From positions 1-53,871 of the forward strand of contig NZ_QRIL01000026.1 of assembly GCF_003471165.1 (NCBI RefSeq): a stretch of 53,871 nucleotides of DNA, in the 5' to 3' direction. Below, in pieces: positions 1 through 7,603 of the stretch (positions are counted from its first letter, which is position 1; the number at the start of each line of letters is the position of its first letter). Both the position numbers and the translations under genes were made by a program. Below the pieces are notes generated by a model. That model had not been told where the DNA came from. It was given only the letters and a program-made list of their open reading frames with translations, and made no database searches. The stretch comes from Ruminococcus sp. AM22-13 (lineage in GTDB: Bacteria > Bacillota > Clostridia > Lachnospirales > Lachnospiraceae).

Positions 1-62
1 CCTTACTGGCTGTAAGGGATATTAACCATAAATATATTGTAGTAGAAAGGAAGAAAAAGGAT

Positions 63-251
63 ATGGAAAACAGATTTATCCGAGCCGAAGATGTGGCTCA
101 GGAACTAAACGTATCAAAACCTTATGCATATAAACTCATCAGACAATTAAATGAGGAATTGAAAGCAAAGGGCTTTATTACGATTGCAGGGCGTGTAAAT
201 CGCCAGTATTTTTACGAAAGGCTCTACGGAGCAGGAAAGGGGGAAATGTAA
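63..251 (+). CDS. Excisionase-like small helix-turn-helix protein
   Basis: This 62-residue protein begins with a MerR/excisionase-type helix-turn-helix (DVAQELNVSKPYAYKLIRQL, about residues 10-29) followed by a short wing ending in a basic and aromatic patch. It lies directly upstream of a tyrosine integrase: its TAA stop touches the integrase ATG (TAAATG), so the two are translationally coupled. In such xis-int pairs the small protein is an architectural DNA-binding factor that sets the direction of recombination at the attachment sites. A paralogue with the same layout lies at 10250-10438. The AAGGAAG stretch just upstream is a plausible ribosome binding site. The family is clear; the precise role is inferred from position. 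Confidence 0.8.
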   Translation: MENRFIRAEDVAQELNVSKPYAYKLIRQLNEELKAKGFITIAGRVNRQYFYERLYGAGKGEM

Positions 252-1343
252 ATGCCGGTATTTAAGAATGAAGATAACGGTACTTGGTATGTGATGGCAA
301 GGTATGTGAACTGGAAAGGGGAACGCAAGCAGAAATGCAAGCGTGGCTTTGCTACCAAACGAGAAGCACAGGAATGGGAAAGAATGTTCAAATTGCAGAC
401 TTCTTCAGACCTTGATATGAGTTTTGAAGCCTTTACGGAGCTTTATATCAATGATGTGAAGAACCGTTTGAAGGAAAACACGTGGCTTACCAAAGAGCAT
501 ATCATACGCACAAAGATACTTCCGTATTTCGGGAAACTGAAAATCAGCGAGATTTCCACAAAGGAGATTATTACTTGGCAGAATGAAATGCTTGCCTATC
601 GTGATGAGAAGAAAAAGCCTTATTCACAGACGTATCTGAAAACGCTGCACAATCAGTTGTCCGCCATTTTCAATCACGCTGTCCGCTACTATGAACTGCG
701 TTCCAATCCTGCGGCAAAGGTGGGAAATATGGGACGTGAGGAACACAAGGAAATGCTGTTCTGGACAAAGGAAGAATACAAGAAATTCTCTTTTGAGATG
801 ATGGACAAGCCTGTTTCCTTTTATGCGTTTGAAATGCTTTACTGGTGCGGTATCCGAGAGGGCGAGCTGTTAGCTTTGACTCCGGCAGATTTCAACTTTG
901 ATAAGGAAACAGTCACAATCAATAAATCCTATCAGCGTTTGAAAGGGCAGGATGTGATTACTTCTCCGAAAACGAAAAAGAGCAACCGCACGATTAAAAT
1001 GCCGAAGTTTCTGTGTGAGGAAATGAAAGAATATCTCGGTATGCTTTACGGATTGAAGAAGAAAGACCGTATCTTTACGGTGACGAAAAGCTATCTTCAT
1101 CACGAGATGGACAGAGGGGCAAAGGCGGCAGGCGTGAAGCGTATCCGCATTCACGATCTCCGTCACAGCCACATTTCACTCTTGATTGATATGGGCTTTT
1201 CTGCGGTGGCGATTGCTGACCGAGTTGGTCACGAAAGTATTGATATTACTTATCAGTACGCACACCTCTTTCCGTCAAAGCAGATTGAGATGGCAGAAAA
1301 ATTAGATGATTTAGGGAAAGGAGATTTTGAAAATGTCAGCTAA
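252..1343 (+). CDS. int: Tyrosine recombinase (integrase)
   Basis: This 363-residue phage/ICE-type integrase has an N-terminal arm-binding domain with the WKGERKQKCKRGFATKREA basic segment (about 22-40), a SAM-like core-binding domain (about 55-165) and a C-terminal catalytic domain. The visible catalytic residues are the first Arg in WCGIREGELLAL, the HDLRHSH box, the second His in DRVGHES, and the Tyr nucleophile in ITYQYAHLFP. The length is normal and the gene appears intact. It would integrate and excise the mobilizable element that continues to the right. The outer attachment site lies left of the window or near 1-62 and could not be defined. Confidence 0.93.
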   Translation: MPVFKNEDNGTWYVMARYVNWKGERKQKCKRGFATKREAQEWERMFKLQTSSDLDMSFEAFTELYINDVKNRLKENTWLTKEHIIRTKILPYFGKLKISEISTKEIITWQNEMLAYRDEKKKPYSQTYLKTLHNQLSAIFNHAVRYYELRSNPAAKVGNMGREEHKEMLFWTKEEYKKFSFEMMDKPVSFYAFEMLYWCGIREGELLALTPADFNFDKETVTINKSYQRLKGQDVITSPKTKKSNRTIKMPKFLCEEMKEYLGMLYGLKKKDRIFTVTKSYLHHEMDRGAKAAGVKRIRIHDLRHSHISLLIDMGFSAVAIADRVGHESIDITYQYAHLFPSKQIEMAEKLDDLGKGDFENVS

Positions 1344-1668
1344 GAACAGAGATAACAAAAATCGTTGGAGGAATATCACAGTAGGGTTTCGAGTATCGCC
1401 CGAAGAAAACGAACTCATTAACAGAGCTGTAGCTCTATCAGGATTGCCAAAACAGGAGTATTGTTACCGCCGTTGCTTAAATCAGGATGTGGTGGTACAG
1501 GGCAATCCGAGAGTGTATAAGGCGTTGAAAACGGAATTTGCCACAGTCCTTGCGGAACTGAAAAGGATTGAAGCAGGAAAAGGTGTGGATGATGAACTGC
1601 TGAGTGTAATAGAACTGATTTCCATTATTCTCGGCGGTTTGAAAGGAGAGGATGCGAATGGAGAATAA
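1333..1668 (+). CDS. MobC-like relaxosome accessory protein
   Basis: This protein of about 111 residues has a ribbon-helix-helix-like N-terminus (ITVGFRVSPEENELINRAV, about 14-32) and a helical C-terminal half, as in plasmid MobC or relaxosome proteins that bind oriT and assist the relaxase. I chose the ATG at 1333, which is 9 bases after AAAGGAG, over a TTG two codons upstream that sits too close to it. It overlaps the end of int and the start of the next gene, so int, this gene and the ATPase form one operon. The family match rests on the fold pattern and on the nearby relaxase, so the function is moderately sure. Confidence 0.68.
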   Translation: MSAKNRDNKNRWRNITVGFRVSPEENELINRAVALSGLPKQEYCYRRCLNQDVVVQGNPRVYKALKTEFATVLAELKRIEAGKGVDDELLSVIELISIILGGLKGEDANGE

Positions 1669-2812
1669 AAAAGAAATGACTATTCCAAATGTATCTGCGG
1701 CAACAGATGCGGAACAGTCACTTTCCAAATGTACTGACAATAGTATAGTCAATCAGGATACGGATTTCAAGGGGTACGAGCAATCTTTTGAAGAAATGCA
1801 AAGGGAAATACTCAGACAGTTAGACCCTTCCTATCTGAAAACAGTATCAATGACAACGCTGTATGATACGGTGTTTGAGGTTCAGACACCACTTATCGAC
1901 GGTCTGCTCCAAAGGGGAACTTACCTTTTCGTAGGTTCCCCGAAAGTGGGAAAGAGCTTTATGATGGCACAGCTTGCCTATCATATCAGCACAGGCACAC
2001 CGCTTTGGGAGTATAAGGTGCGTAAGGCAACGGTGCTTTATTTTGCCCTTGAAGATGATTACCCACGTTTGCAGAAGCGATTGTTTCAGATGTTCGGTGC
2101 AAAGGAGACAGGCAATCTGTATTTCGCAACGGAATGTAAAACGGTCAATGGCGGACTGGAAGAACAGATAAGAGGGTTTATGAGGGAACACCCAGACACA
2201 GGCTTGATTATCATAGACACCTTAAAGCGTGTGCGTGAAGCAGGCGGAGCAGATTACAGCTACGCAAGTGATTATGATGTTGTGGCAAGGCTGAAAGCGT
2301 TGGCAGACAGTTACAAGGTTTCAATGCTTATTGTTCATCATACACGCAAACAAAAATCGGAAGATATATTCGATATGATTTCAGGCACGAATGGTCTGAT
2401 GGGTGCGGCAGACGGTGCATTTGTTCTCAGTAAGGACAAGCGTACTTCCAACAATGCCACACTTGATGTTGCTGGCAGAGACCAGCAGGATATGAAAATC
2501 CATCTTGTAAGGGACAGCGAGCGATTGGTGTGGAACTTTGCAAAATCGGAAACGGAGATGTGGAAAGAACCGCCCGAACCTCTGCTTGAGAAGATAGCGG
2601 ATACGCTCTTTTCGGAAAGTGACAGATGGGAAGGAACTGCTTCGGAACTTTGCGAAAGGCTTGCGGTGGATATAAAGCCGAATGTACTTTCTTTAAGGCT
2701 CAGTATCAACGCAAGCAGGCTGTTTCGTGATTACGGTATCCGTTATCAGAACAGCCGCACACACGACGGAAGAAAGGTTTCACTTTGGAAAGAAACCGAG
2801 CAGACGGCGTGA
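1658..2812 (+). CDS. RepA/DnaB-like AAA ATPase of the mobilizable element
   Basis: This ATPase of about 384 residues has a RecA-type fold. The Walker A motif is GSPKVGKS (near residue 90) and the hydrophobic Walker B strand is GLIIIDTLKRV (near 180). A sensor-like HHTR stretch and GTNGLMGAADGAF follow. This pattern fits RepA-like hexameric helicases found in integrative mobilizable elements and small plasmids, where they support replication of the excised circle. The ATG at 1658 has AAAGGAGAG at proper spacing, and a second ATG at 1652 is too near the site. It overlaps the preceding gene by 11 bases. It could alternatively be an AAA_25 regulatory ATPase, but helicase support is favoured. Confidence 0.75.
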   Translation: MENKKEMTIPNVSAATDAEQSLSKCTDNSIVNQDTDFKGYEQSFEEMQREILRQLDPSYLKTVSMTTLYDTVFEVQTPLIDGLLQRGTYLFVGSPKVGKSFMMAQLAYHISTGTPLWEYKVRKATVLYFALEDDYPRLQKRLFQMFGAKETGNLYFATECKTVNGGLEEQIRGFMREHPDTGLIIIDTLKRVREAGGADYSYASDYDVVARLKALADSYKVSMLIVHHTRKQKSEDIFDMISGTNGLMGAADGAFVLSKDKRTSNNATLDVAGRDQQDMKIHLVRDSERLVWNFAKSETEMWKEPPEPLLEKIADTLFSESDRWEGTASELCERLAVDIKPNVLSLRLSINASRLFRDYGIRYQNSRTHDGRKVSLWKETEQTA

Positions 2813-3146
2813 CAAACGGTGTCAAAGGTGTCAATGTTTTTGAGAGCAGCACGCTGTGAAAAACATTGTCACCATCGTCACACTTTGACACCGGATAAAG
2901 TTTAGGGGAGTGTGCAGAGAGTGCCTTTTCAAAGGCGGCTCTTTGGTCTCGCCTGCTGGCTCGGTCGGTTCGCAGGCGTGTGTGCCACCGGCACACGCTC
3001 ACCCCTCGGAGAGCCTTCGGAGAACGCAAAACCTGTTTACAGGTCGCATTTTTGATGGGTGTACCCGTCAAAAGTGCTTTTGCGTTACTTTTGACAAAAG
3101 TAACAAAACCTGAGAATGTTGAAATTTACAGATGGGAGATGAAAAA
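2813..3146 (+). other. Candidate oriT/replication origin: nested inverted repeats upstream of the relaxase
   Basis: No gene is seen between the ATPase and the relaxase. The stretch contains a nested pair of inverted repeats: GGTGTCAAAG (2818-2827) pairs with CTTTGACACC (2883-2892), and inside it 2827-2841 pairs with 2859-2873 around CAATGTTTTT with one mismatch. To the right lie a GTGTGCC-ACC-GGCACAC hairpin, an imperfect TTTGATGGGT/ACCCGTCAAA repeat and a perfect GTTACTTTT-GAC-AAAAGTAAC hairpin. Position just before a MobV relaxase and density of hairpins fit an oriT, and the left hairpin could instead be a replication origin or terminator. The nick site is not identified. Confidence 0.55.
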
Positions 3147-4307
3147 ATGCAGAGAACGATAAGTGCAATGGTCGGTAAAGGCTCGGTCAATCACAATAGC
3201 CGAAAGTTCCGAGCAGAAAATGTAGACGGAACTCGTACTCATCTCAATATCGACTACTGCAATGAAAATATAAAGACAGTTTATCACGAATTGTTTGATG
3301 AAGCATTGGAAAGATACAATGCCAAGCAGATAAGGTCAGACCGAAAGATAAAAGATTATTATGAAAAAATCCGAAGTTCCAAGCAGGAAAAACCGTTCCA
3401 CGAAATCATTTTACAGGTGGGCGGTAAGGGAAATATGAACGCCGATACGGAAAACGGAGAACTGGCAAAGCAGATTTTAGATGAATACTATCAGGGTTTT
3501 CAGGAGCGAAATCCACAGCTTCGGGTGTTCTCGGCTCATCTGCATATGGATGAAGCTACACCACATCTGCACATAGATTTTGTACCTTTTACCACAGGCA
3601 GCAAGCGTGGACTTGATACAAGAGTGTCACTAAAGCAGGCTCTTGCAACGCAAGGTTTTAAGGGCGGCAGTCGTGGCGATACGGAGTGGTCGCAATGGAT
3701 ACAGTCCGAAAAAGAACAGCTTGCGGCGGTGATGGAACGTTATGGGATTGAGTGGGAACATTTAGGCACACACGAAAAACATCTTTCTGTTTTGGATTAT
3801 AAAAAGCAGGAAAGAGAAAAAGAAGTGGCGGCATTAGGTGCGAAAATCGAGCAGAAACAGATTGAATTTGATGTGTTGTCGGAACGAGTATTGAACTATG
3901 ATAAGGCAAAAGACGAGCTGTCAAATCTTGAAATAGAGCTTGATACTGCACCGAAATATCAGTTGCCAGAACCAGAGAAATTTATGACTGCAAAGGCATA
4001 TAAAACCAAAATGGCAGAGCCGGTTGTAAGGAAATTGAAGCAACTTGTCAAAACGGTGCTTGCCCGCTGCTTTGAGGGGTGGGACAACTATCATAGGCTG
4101 AATACAGCGAATGCACAGTTATACCGCACCAATCAGCGTTTGGAGAAAGTCAATGAAAGATTGACCGAAGAAAACAAAATCCTAAAAGCAGAAAATAAAG
4201 ATTACAGCCTGCTCCGTAAGGTTTTTGGTCGCAAACAGATAGATGATTTGTTGGAGCAGGCAAGAACAGTTAAAGGTCGCAAGCGTGATAATACACGATC
4301 ACGATAG
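3147..4307 (+). CDS. mobV: MobV-family relaxase (Pre/Mob)
   Basis: This relaxase of about 386 residues has the metal-binding motif HLHMDEATPHLHIDFVPF (near residue 135), the HxDExTPH signature of the Mob_Pre/MobV family that nicks oriT and leads the strand into a recipient cell. The N-terminus carries the conserved NHNSRKF segment. The C-terminal third is a predicted coiled coil with many Gln, Glu and Lys, including NQRLEKVNERLTEENKILKA. I chose the ATG at 3147 because GGGAG lies 8 bases upstream; the upstream ATG at 3132 lacks a good site. No coupling protein is nearby, so the element is probably mobilizable by a helper rather than self-transmissible. Confidence 0.9.
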   Translation: MQRTISAMVGKGSVNHNSRKFRAENVDGTRTHLNIDYCNENIKTVYHELFDEALERYNAKQIRSDRKIKDYYEKIRSSKQEKPFHEIILQVGGKGNMNADTENGELAKQILDEYYQGFQERNPQLRVFSAHLHMDEATPHLHIDFVPFTTGSKRGLDTRVSLKQALATQGFKGGSRGDTEWSQWIQSEKEQLAAVMERYGIEWEHLGTHEKHLSVLDYKKQEREKEVAALGAKIEQKQIEFDVLSERVLNYDKAKDELSNLEIELDTAPKYQLPEPEKFMTAKAYKTKMAEPVVRKLKQLVKTVLARCFEGWDNYHRLNTANAQLYRTNQRLEKVNERLTEENKILKAENKDYSLLRKVFGRKQIDDLLEQARTVKGRKRDNTRSR

Positions 4308-4333
4308 ACAAAAATCACAGGAGGAAAAGGAAA

Positions 4334-4711
4334 ATGACAAAGACAATTTTTGAAGAAATGGGCGGAACTTATAGACAGGTGGGTGATTATTTATTGCCGA
4401 ACATCACAGTACCAGCCGAAGAAGAAATAGAGCCGATTGGTTTATGGGGGAAACGACATGCAAGGCATTTAAAGGAACACTATAAAGTGTTATATATGAA
4501 CCTGCTGACAAGCGGAAAGCTGCATAGTTATCTTGCAGAAGTCGATAAGCAAGCAGAGGATATGTTTCTTCGACTGGTAAAGGAATATGCCGACAGACAA
4601 GATGTGACGGAACAATTAAAGAAAGATAATCCCTACGAATGGATTGGAAGAATGAATAATATTCAGGCTTGTGTGAGGGAAGTTGTAGGAACGGAGTTGA
4701 TTTACACATAA
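4334..4711 (+). CDS. tnpV: TnpV-family transposon-encoded protein
   Basis: This 125-residue protein matches the TnpV family of clostridial mobile elements. It starts MTKTIFEEMGGTYRQVGDYL, has a central RHARHLKEHYKVLYMNLL helix, and ends WIGRMNNIQACVREV. Its biochemical role is not established; the family is usually carried beside relaxases and resistance genes. A GGAGG-type site lies just upstream (CAGGAGGAAAAGG). The C-terminal 35 residues are nearly repeated at the end of the relaxase at 15126-16268, showing that parts of this gene have been captured elsewhere in the window. Confidence 0.8.
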   Translation: MTKTIFEEMGGTYRQVGDYLLPNITVPAEEEIEPIGLWGKRHARHLKEHYKVLYMNLLTSGKLHSYLAEVDKQAEDMFLRLVKEYADRQDVTEQLKKDNPYEWIGRMNNIQACVREVVGTELIYT

Positions 4712-4856
4712 GCGTTTTACGGTATGGTGCTCCTGCGTTTGCTGGAGTGCTGTGGTTGTGGTTGTAAAGAGGTTGTGAAAGATTGAATTTCGTAATGGTT
4801 GGATGTATAATTAGGAAGTGAAAATTTTAATTTGCACTTCCATAAGGTGAAATGTA

Positions 4857-4885
4857 TTGACACAAAAAATACAGTATGATAGTAT
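4857..4885 (+). promoter_or_regulatory. Sigma-A type promoter for the ABC-F gene
   Basis: TTGACA at 4857-4862 is followed after 17 bases by TAGTAT at 4880-4885. A leader of about 270 bases follows, before the ABC-F coding start. The spacing is ideal and no other strong promoter is visible in 4712-5160. Confidence 0.7.
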
Positions 4886-4929
4886 TGCCATTAGAAGAAA
4901 GAAAGGCACATTTTGTGTAAGGTGAGGAA

Positions 4930-4944
4930 ATGATTAATAGATAA
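4930..4944 (+). CDS. Possible leader peptide (MINR) of the ABC-F attenuator
   Basis: A four-codon reading frame, Met-Ile-Asn-Arg-stop, follows an AAGGTGAGGAA ribosome binding site at about the right spacing. It lies inside the long leader between the promoter at 4857 and the terminator at 5078. Short upstream frames of this kind sense stalled ribosomes in antibiotic-inducible ABC-F and Erm leaders. The frame is very short, so this is a suggestion from layout rather than a firm gene. Confidence 0.4.
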   Translation: MINR

Positions 4945-5077
4945 TTTGATTTAAGTAAGACACATATAGTTATTGAGCCTGTAGAGAATAGGTTTGTTTT
5001 GTGTACGCTTAAGTTGGATTATCGCAAGAGGCATTTCCTTTGTTTTCCTTTTGGAAAAGAAATAAGGGGCTATTTAG

Positions 5078-5115
5078 CGAGTCTATTTTTGCGTATGCAA
5101 AAAAGACTCGTTTTT
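5078..5115 (+). terminator. Leader terminator (attenuator) before the ABC-F gene
   Basis: CGAGTCT (5078-5084) pairs with AGACTCG (5104-5110). Inside, TTTTTGC pairs with GCAAAAA around a GTAT loop, and TTTTTG follows. The hairpin sits between the promoter and the coding start, so full-length mRNA requires readthrough. This is the classic layout of drug-induced attenuation in ABC-F resistance genes. Confidence 0.8.
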
Positions 5116-5164
5116 GTGTGTTCAAAATAATAATTGGCTCAGACTTCGAAAAGGAGAAACTTTA

Positions 5165-6709
5165 ATGTTGCAGATAAAAAAATTAAATTTAACACATAAA
5201 AAAGACCTGAGAATAATTCTTAATGATTTCAACCTTGTGCTAAATGATGGAGATAAGGCAGTTATTATTGGAGAAGAGGGAAATGGGAAATCGACATTAA
5301 TGAAGTGGATATACAATCCGTCGCTTGTAGAAAACTATATAGAAGCAGATGGGGAAAGGATAATGGGACACGAACGTCTTGGTTATCTTCCGCAGGAGAT
5401 GCTCGATGAAGATAAGGAAAAAACAATATACGAATATTTTTCTGAAGAGGAAATATTCTGGGAGAAAACGCCTAAAGAATTGTCTGTTATTGCGGGAAAA
5501 TTTGGAATGAAAAATGATTTTTTCTACAGTAACCAGACAATGGGTAGTCTTTCAGGAGGCGAAAAAGTCAAGACACAACTTATGAGGCTTTTCATTCGCG
5601 ATGTTTCTGTGCTGTTGTTGGACGAACCTTCCAATGACATCGACATTGCGACGCTTACATTACTGGAAAAAATCATAAATGACTGGAAGCACATTGTGCT
5701 TTTTATTTCACACGATGAAACGCTGATAGAGCGTACTGCCAACATGGTGATACATATCGAGCAGATTATACGAAAAACAAAGGCGAGATATACCGTGGCA
5801 AAGCTTCCCTATAGACGCTATGTGGAAGAACGGCTTCATAAATTTGAAATCCAAAAACAGCGGGCACTGAGTGACCGTAGGGAGAAAAAGATTCGCGATG
5901 AAAAATATCAAAGAGTTATGCAGAGTGTACAAGGTGCATTAAGAAGTTGTACCAGACAAGCACCGTCTGTTGCCAAAAACTTAAAGGACAAAATGCATAC
6001 GGTTAAGGCAATGGAACGAAGATTTGAAAAAGAAGATGAAAATATGACTCAGATGCCGGAACAGGAAGAAGCAATCTTTGTCAAATTAGGGGATGAAAAC
6101 TCACACATTCCCGCAGGAAAAACGGTCATAGAATATGAACTTTCAAAGCTTGTGACTCCGGATGGCAAAAGAATTTTAGCAGAAGGAATTCATTTAAAAA
6201 TAAAAGGTTCAGAAAAAATCTGTATGATAGGAGCCAACGGGGCAGGAAAAACGACTCTTCTAAAAAAGATAGCGGAAGAACTCCTAAATCGGAATGACAT
6301 TAAAGCAGAATATATGCCTCAAACTTATGAAGACCTGCTGGATTTGGATGTTACACCGGTTGATTACCTTGATAAAACAGGAGATAAAGAAGAGCGTACA
6401 AGAATTAGAACATACCTTGGTTCACTTAAATACACACCAGATGAAATGGAGCATCCGATTCGGGAGTTATCAGGCGGACAAAAGGCGAAAGTGCTTCTCT
6501 TGAGGATGAGCTTAAGTGGTGCAAATGTTCTTATTCTGGATGAACCGACAAGAAATTTTTCACCATTGTCCGGTCCGGTAATAAGAAAAATGCTCCGAGA
6601 ATTTCCGGGGGCTGTCATTAGCATTTCTCACGATAGAAAGTATATTGAAGAGGTGTGCGATAAAATATATCAGCTAAATCCTAATGGATTACAGCTAATT
6701 GGTGATTGA
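5165..6709 (+). CDS. ABC-F ribosomal protection protein (antibiotic resistance type)
   Basis: This 514-residue protein has two ABC ATPase domains and no membrane segments, the mark of ABC-F proteins that dislodge antibiotics from the ribosome. Domain 1 has Walker A GEEGNGKST (near 36), signature LSGGEKVK (near 129) and LLLDEPSNDID. Domain 2 has GANGAGKTT (near 355), LSGGQKAK (near 435) and LILDEPTRNFSPLS. The last motif replaces the TNHLD of housekeeping ABC-F proteins and resembles the resistance subfamilies (Lsa/Vga-like). Arg- and Lys-rich helices at about 220-290 form the inter-domain linker. The ATG at 5165 follows AAGGAG. The upstream attenuator and the adjacent lincosamide-modifying gene suggest lincosamide, streptogramin A or pleuromutilin resistance; the exact drug range is inference. 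Confidence 0.85.
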   Translation: MLQIKKLNLTHKKDLRIILNDFNLVLNDGDKAVIIGEEGNGKSTLMKWIYNPSLVENYIEADGERIMGHERLGYLPQEMLDEDKEKTIYEYFSEEEIFWEKTPKELSVIAGKFGMKNDFFYSNQTMGSLSGGEKVKTQLMRLFIRDVSVLLLDEPSNDIDIATLTLLEKIINDWKHIVLFISHDETLIERTANMVIHIEQIIRKTKARYTVAKLPYRRYVEERLHKFEIQKQRALSDRREKKIRDEKYQRVMQSVQGALRSCTRQAPSVAKNLKDKMHTVKAMERRFEKEDENMTQMPEQEEAIFVKLGDENSHIPAGKTVIEYELSKLVTPDGKRILAEGIHLKIKGSEKICMIGANGAGKTTLLKKIAEELLNRNDIKAEYMPQTYEDLLDLDVTPVDYLDKTGDKEERTRIRTYLGSLKYTPDEMEHPIRELSGGQKAKVLLLRMSLSGANVLILDEPTRNFSPLSGPVIRKMLREFPGAVISISHDRKYIEEVCDKIYQLNPNGLQLIGD

Positions 6710-6793
6710 TAACAAAAAGGATGAAAGACTGACAAATTTCAGGCTTTTAGTGAGTTGGAAAGCATACAAAGATTTGAATTTGGAGGATAGATT

Positions 6794-7291
6794 ATGGTAC
6801 GTACAGAAGATGCATGTGAAATTATAAAATATGCTTTGCAAAACGAAATTAAAGTATATTTAGATGGCGGATGGGGTGTTGATGCACTTCTTAAAAGAGA
6901 ATCAAGAATACACAATGATATTGATTTGTTTGTTGAACTGAAACATTATCATGATTATATTTATGTGATTAAGCAGCATGGATTTGAGGAAGTAAATACT
7001 GATTATACAACGGATGGTCATACTGTCTGGAAAGATGATAAACAAAGAATCATTGATTTACATTGTTTTGAATTTACAGATGACGGAATTGTTTATGAGG
7101 GAGATATATTTCCATCAAAAACTTTTTCCGGTATTGGAAAAGTTGGAGATATAACTGTTTCTTGTATTGAACCATTGAGTCAGGTAATGCTTCATTTGGG
7201 ATATGAACACGATAAAAATGATGTGCATGATGTGATGCTGTTGTGTGAAACATTTCAAATAGCAATACCAGATGAATATAAGGAAAAGTAA
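6794..7291 (+). CDS. Lincosamide nucleotidyltransferase (Lnu-like)
   Basis: This 165-residue protein has the Lnu/aminoglycoside-nucleotidyltransferase core: YLDGGWGVDALL (about 21-32) supplies the Gly-Gly loop, and NDIDLFVE (about 39-46) supplies the metal-binding Asp-x-Asp. A later IDLHCFEF strand holds the third acid. Lnu enzymes transfer a nucleotide to lincomycin or clindamycin and inactivate it. The length matches Lnu(A)/Lnu(C) (161-164 residues). It lies 84 bases after the ABC-F gene on the same strand with its own GGAGG-like site (TTTGGAGGAT), so the element carries both modification and target protection against one drug class. Confidence 0.8.
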   Translation: MVRTEDACEIIKYALQNEIKVYLDGGWGVDALLKRESRIHNDIDLFVELKHYHDYIYVIKQHGFEEVNTDYTTDGHTVWKDDKQRIIDLHCFEFTDDGIVYEGDIFPSKTFSGIGKVGDITVSCIEPLSQVMLHLGYEHDKNDVHDVMLLCETFQIAIPDEYKEK

Positions 7292-7603
7292 AATTTCAGT
7301 TTTGTGTTGAATCTCTAAGCAAAATAGCTTATAATTTGACATGCTACATATAGTTATTATCCACAGTTATCGAGTAGGTGTTATCAATGCCGATAACAAA
7401 ATGATAACATTAGCTCGTATAGGCAGGATAATATGGATATATCAAATAATCAAAAGAACGAGAAACATTACAGAGAATAATTCCTAAACAAAAAGCGTTA
7501 GTCTTTGTAGAATTCGAATAAAAAAATGGAGCTCGGAAATCCAGCATTTATGCGGGTTTCCGGGCTCTTGTTGTGTGGTTTGAGTGCAGATTGAGTACAA
7601 AAA
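7292..7603. other. Intergenic stretch at the probable right end of the first element
   Basis: About 310 bases without a gene separate the resistance pair from the convergent ImmA operon. The stretch holds several GTTATC/GATAAC repeats (7357-7410), a bidirectional-looking hairpin (7529-7567) and an 11-base block, GGGTTTCCGGG (7554-7564), that recurs at 12868-12878 beside another integrase remnant. I infer that the element boundary lies here, but no duplicated attachment core could be proven. Confidence 0.35.
7529..7567. terminator. Probable bidirectional terminator between lnu and the ImmA operon
   Basis: GAGCTCGGAAATCC (7529-7542) pairs with GGGTTTCCGGGCTC (7554-7567) with a few mismatches and an 11-base loop. 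A T-rich tract follows on the plus strand and an A-run precedes it at 7518-7526, so it can stop transcripts from both sides. Confidence 0.65.

Noticed and set aside
5114..5164. Upstream extension of the ABC-F protein from 5114
   Set aside because: It starts within the T-tail of the attenuator and lacks a ribosome binding site; the ATG at 5165 has AAGGAG.
5165..6709. ABC-F gene as an efflux pump
   Set aside because: It has two ATPase domains in one chain and no membrane segments; ABC-F proteins act on the ribosome.
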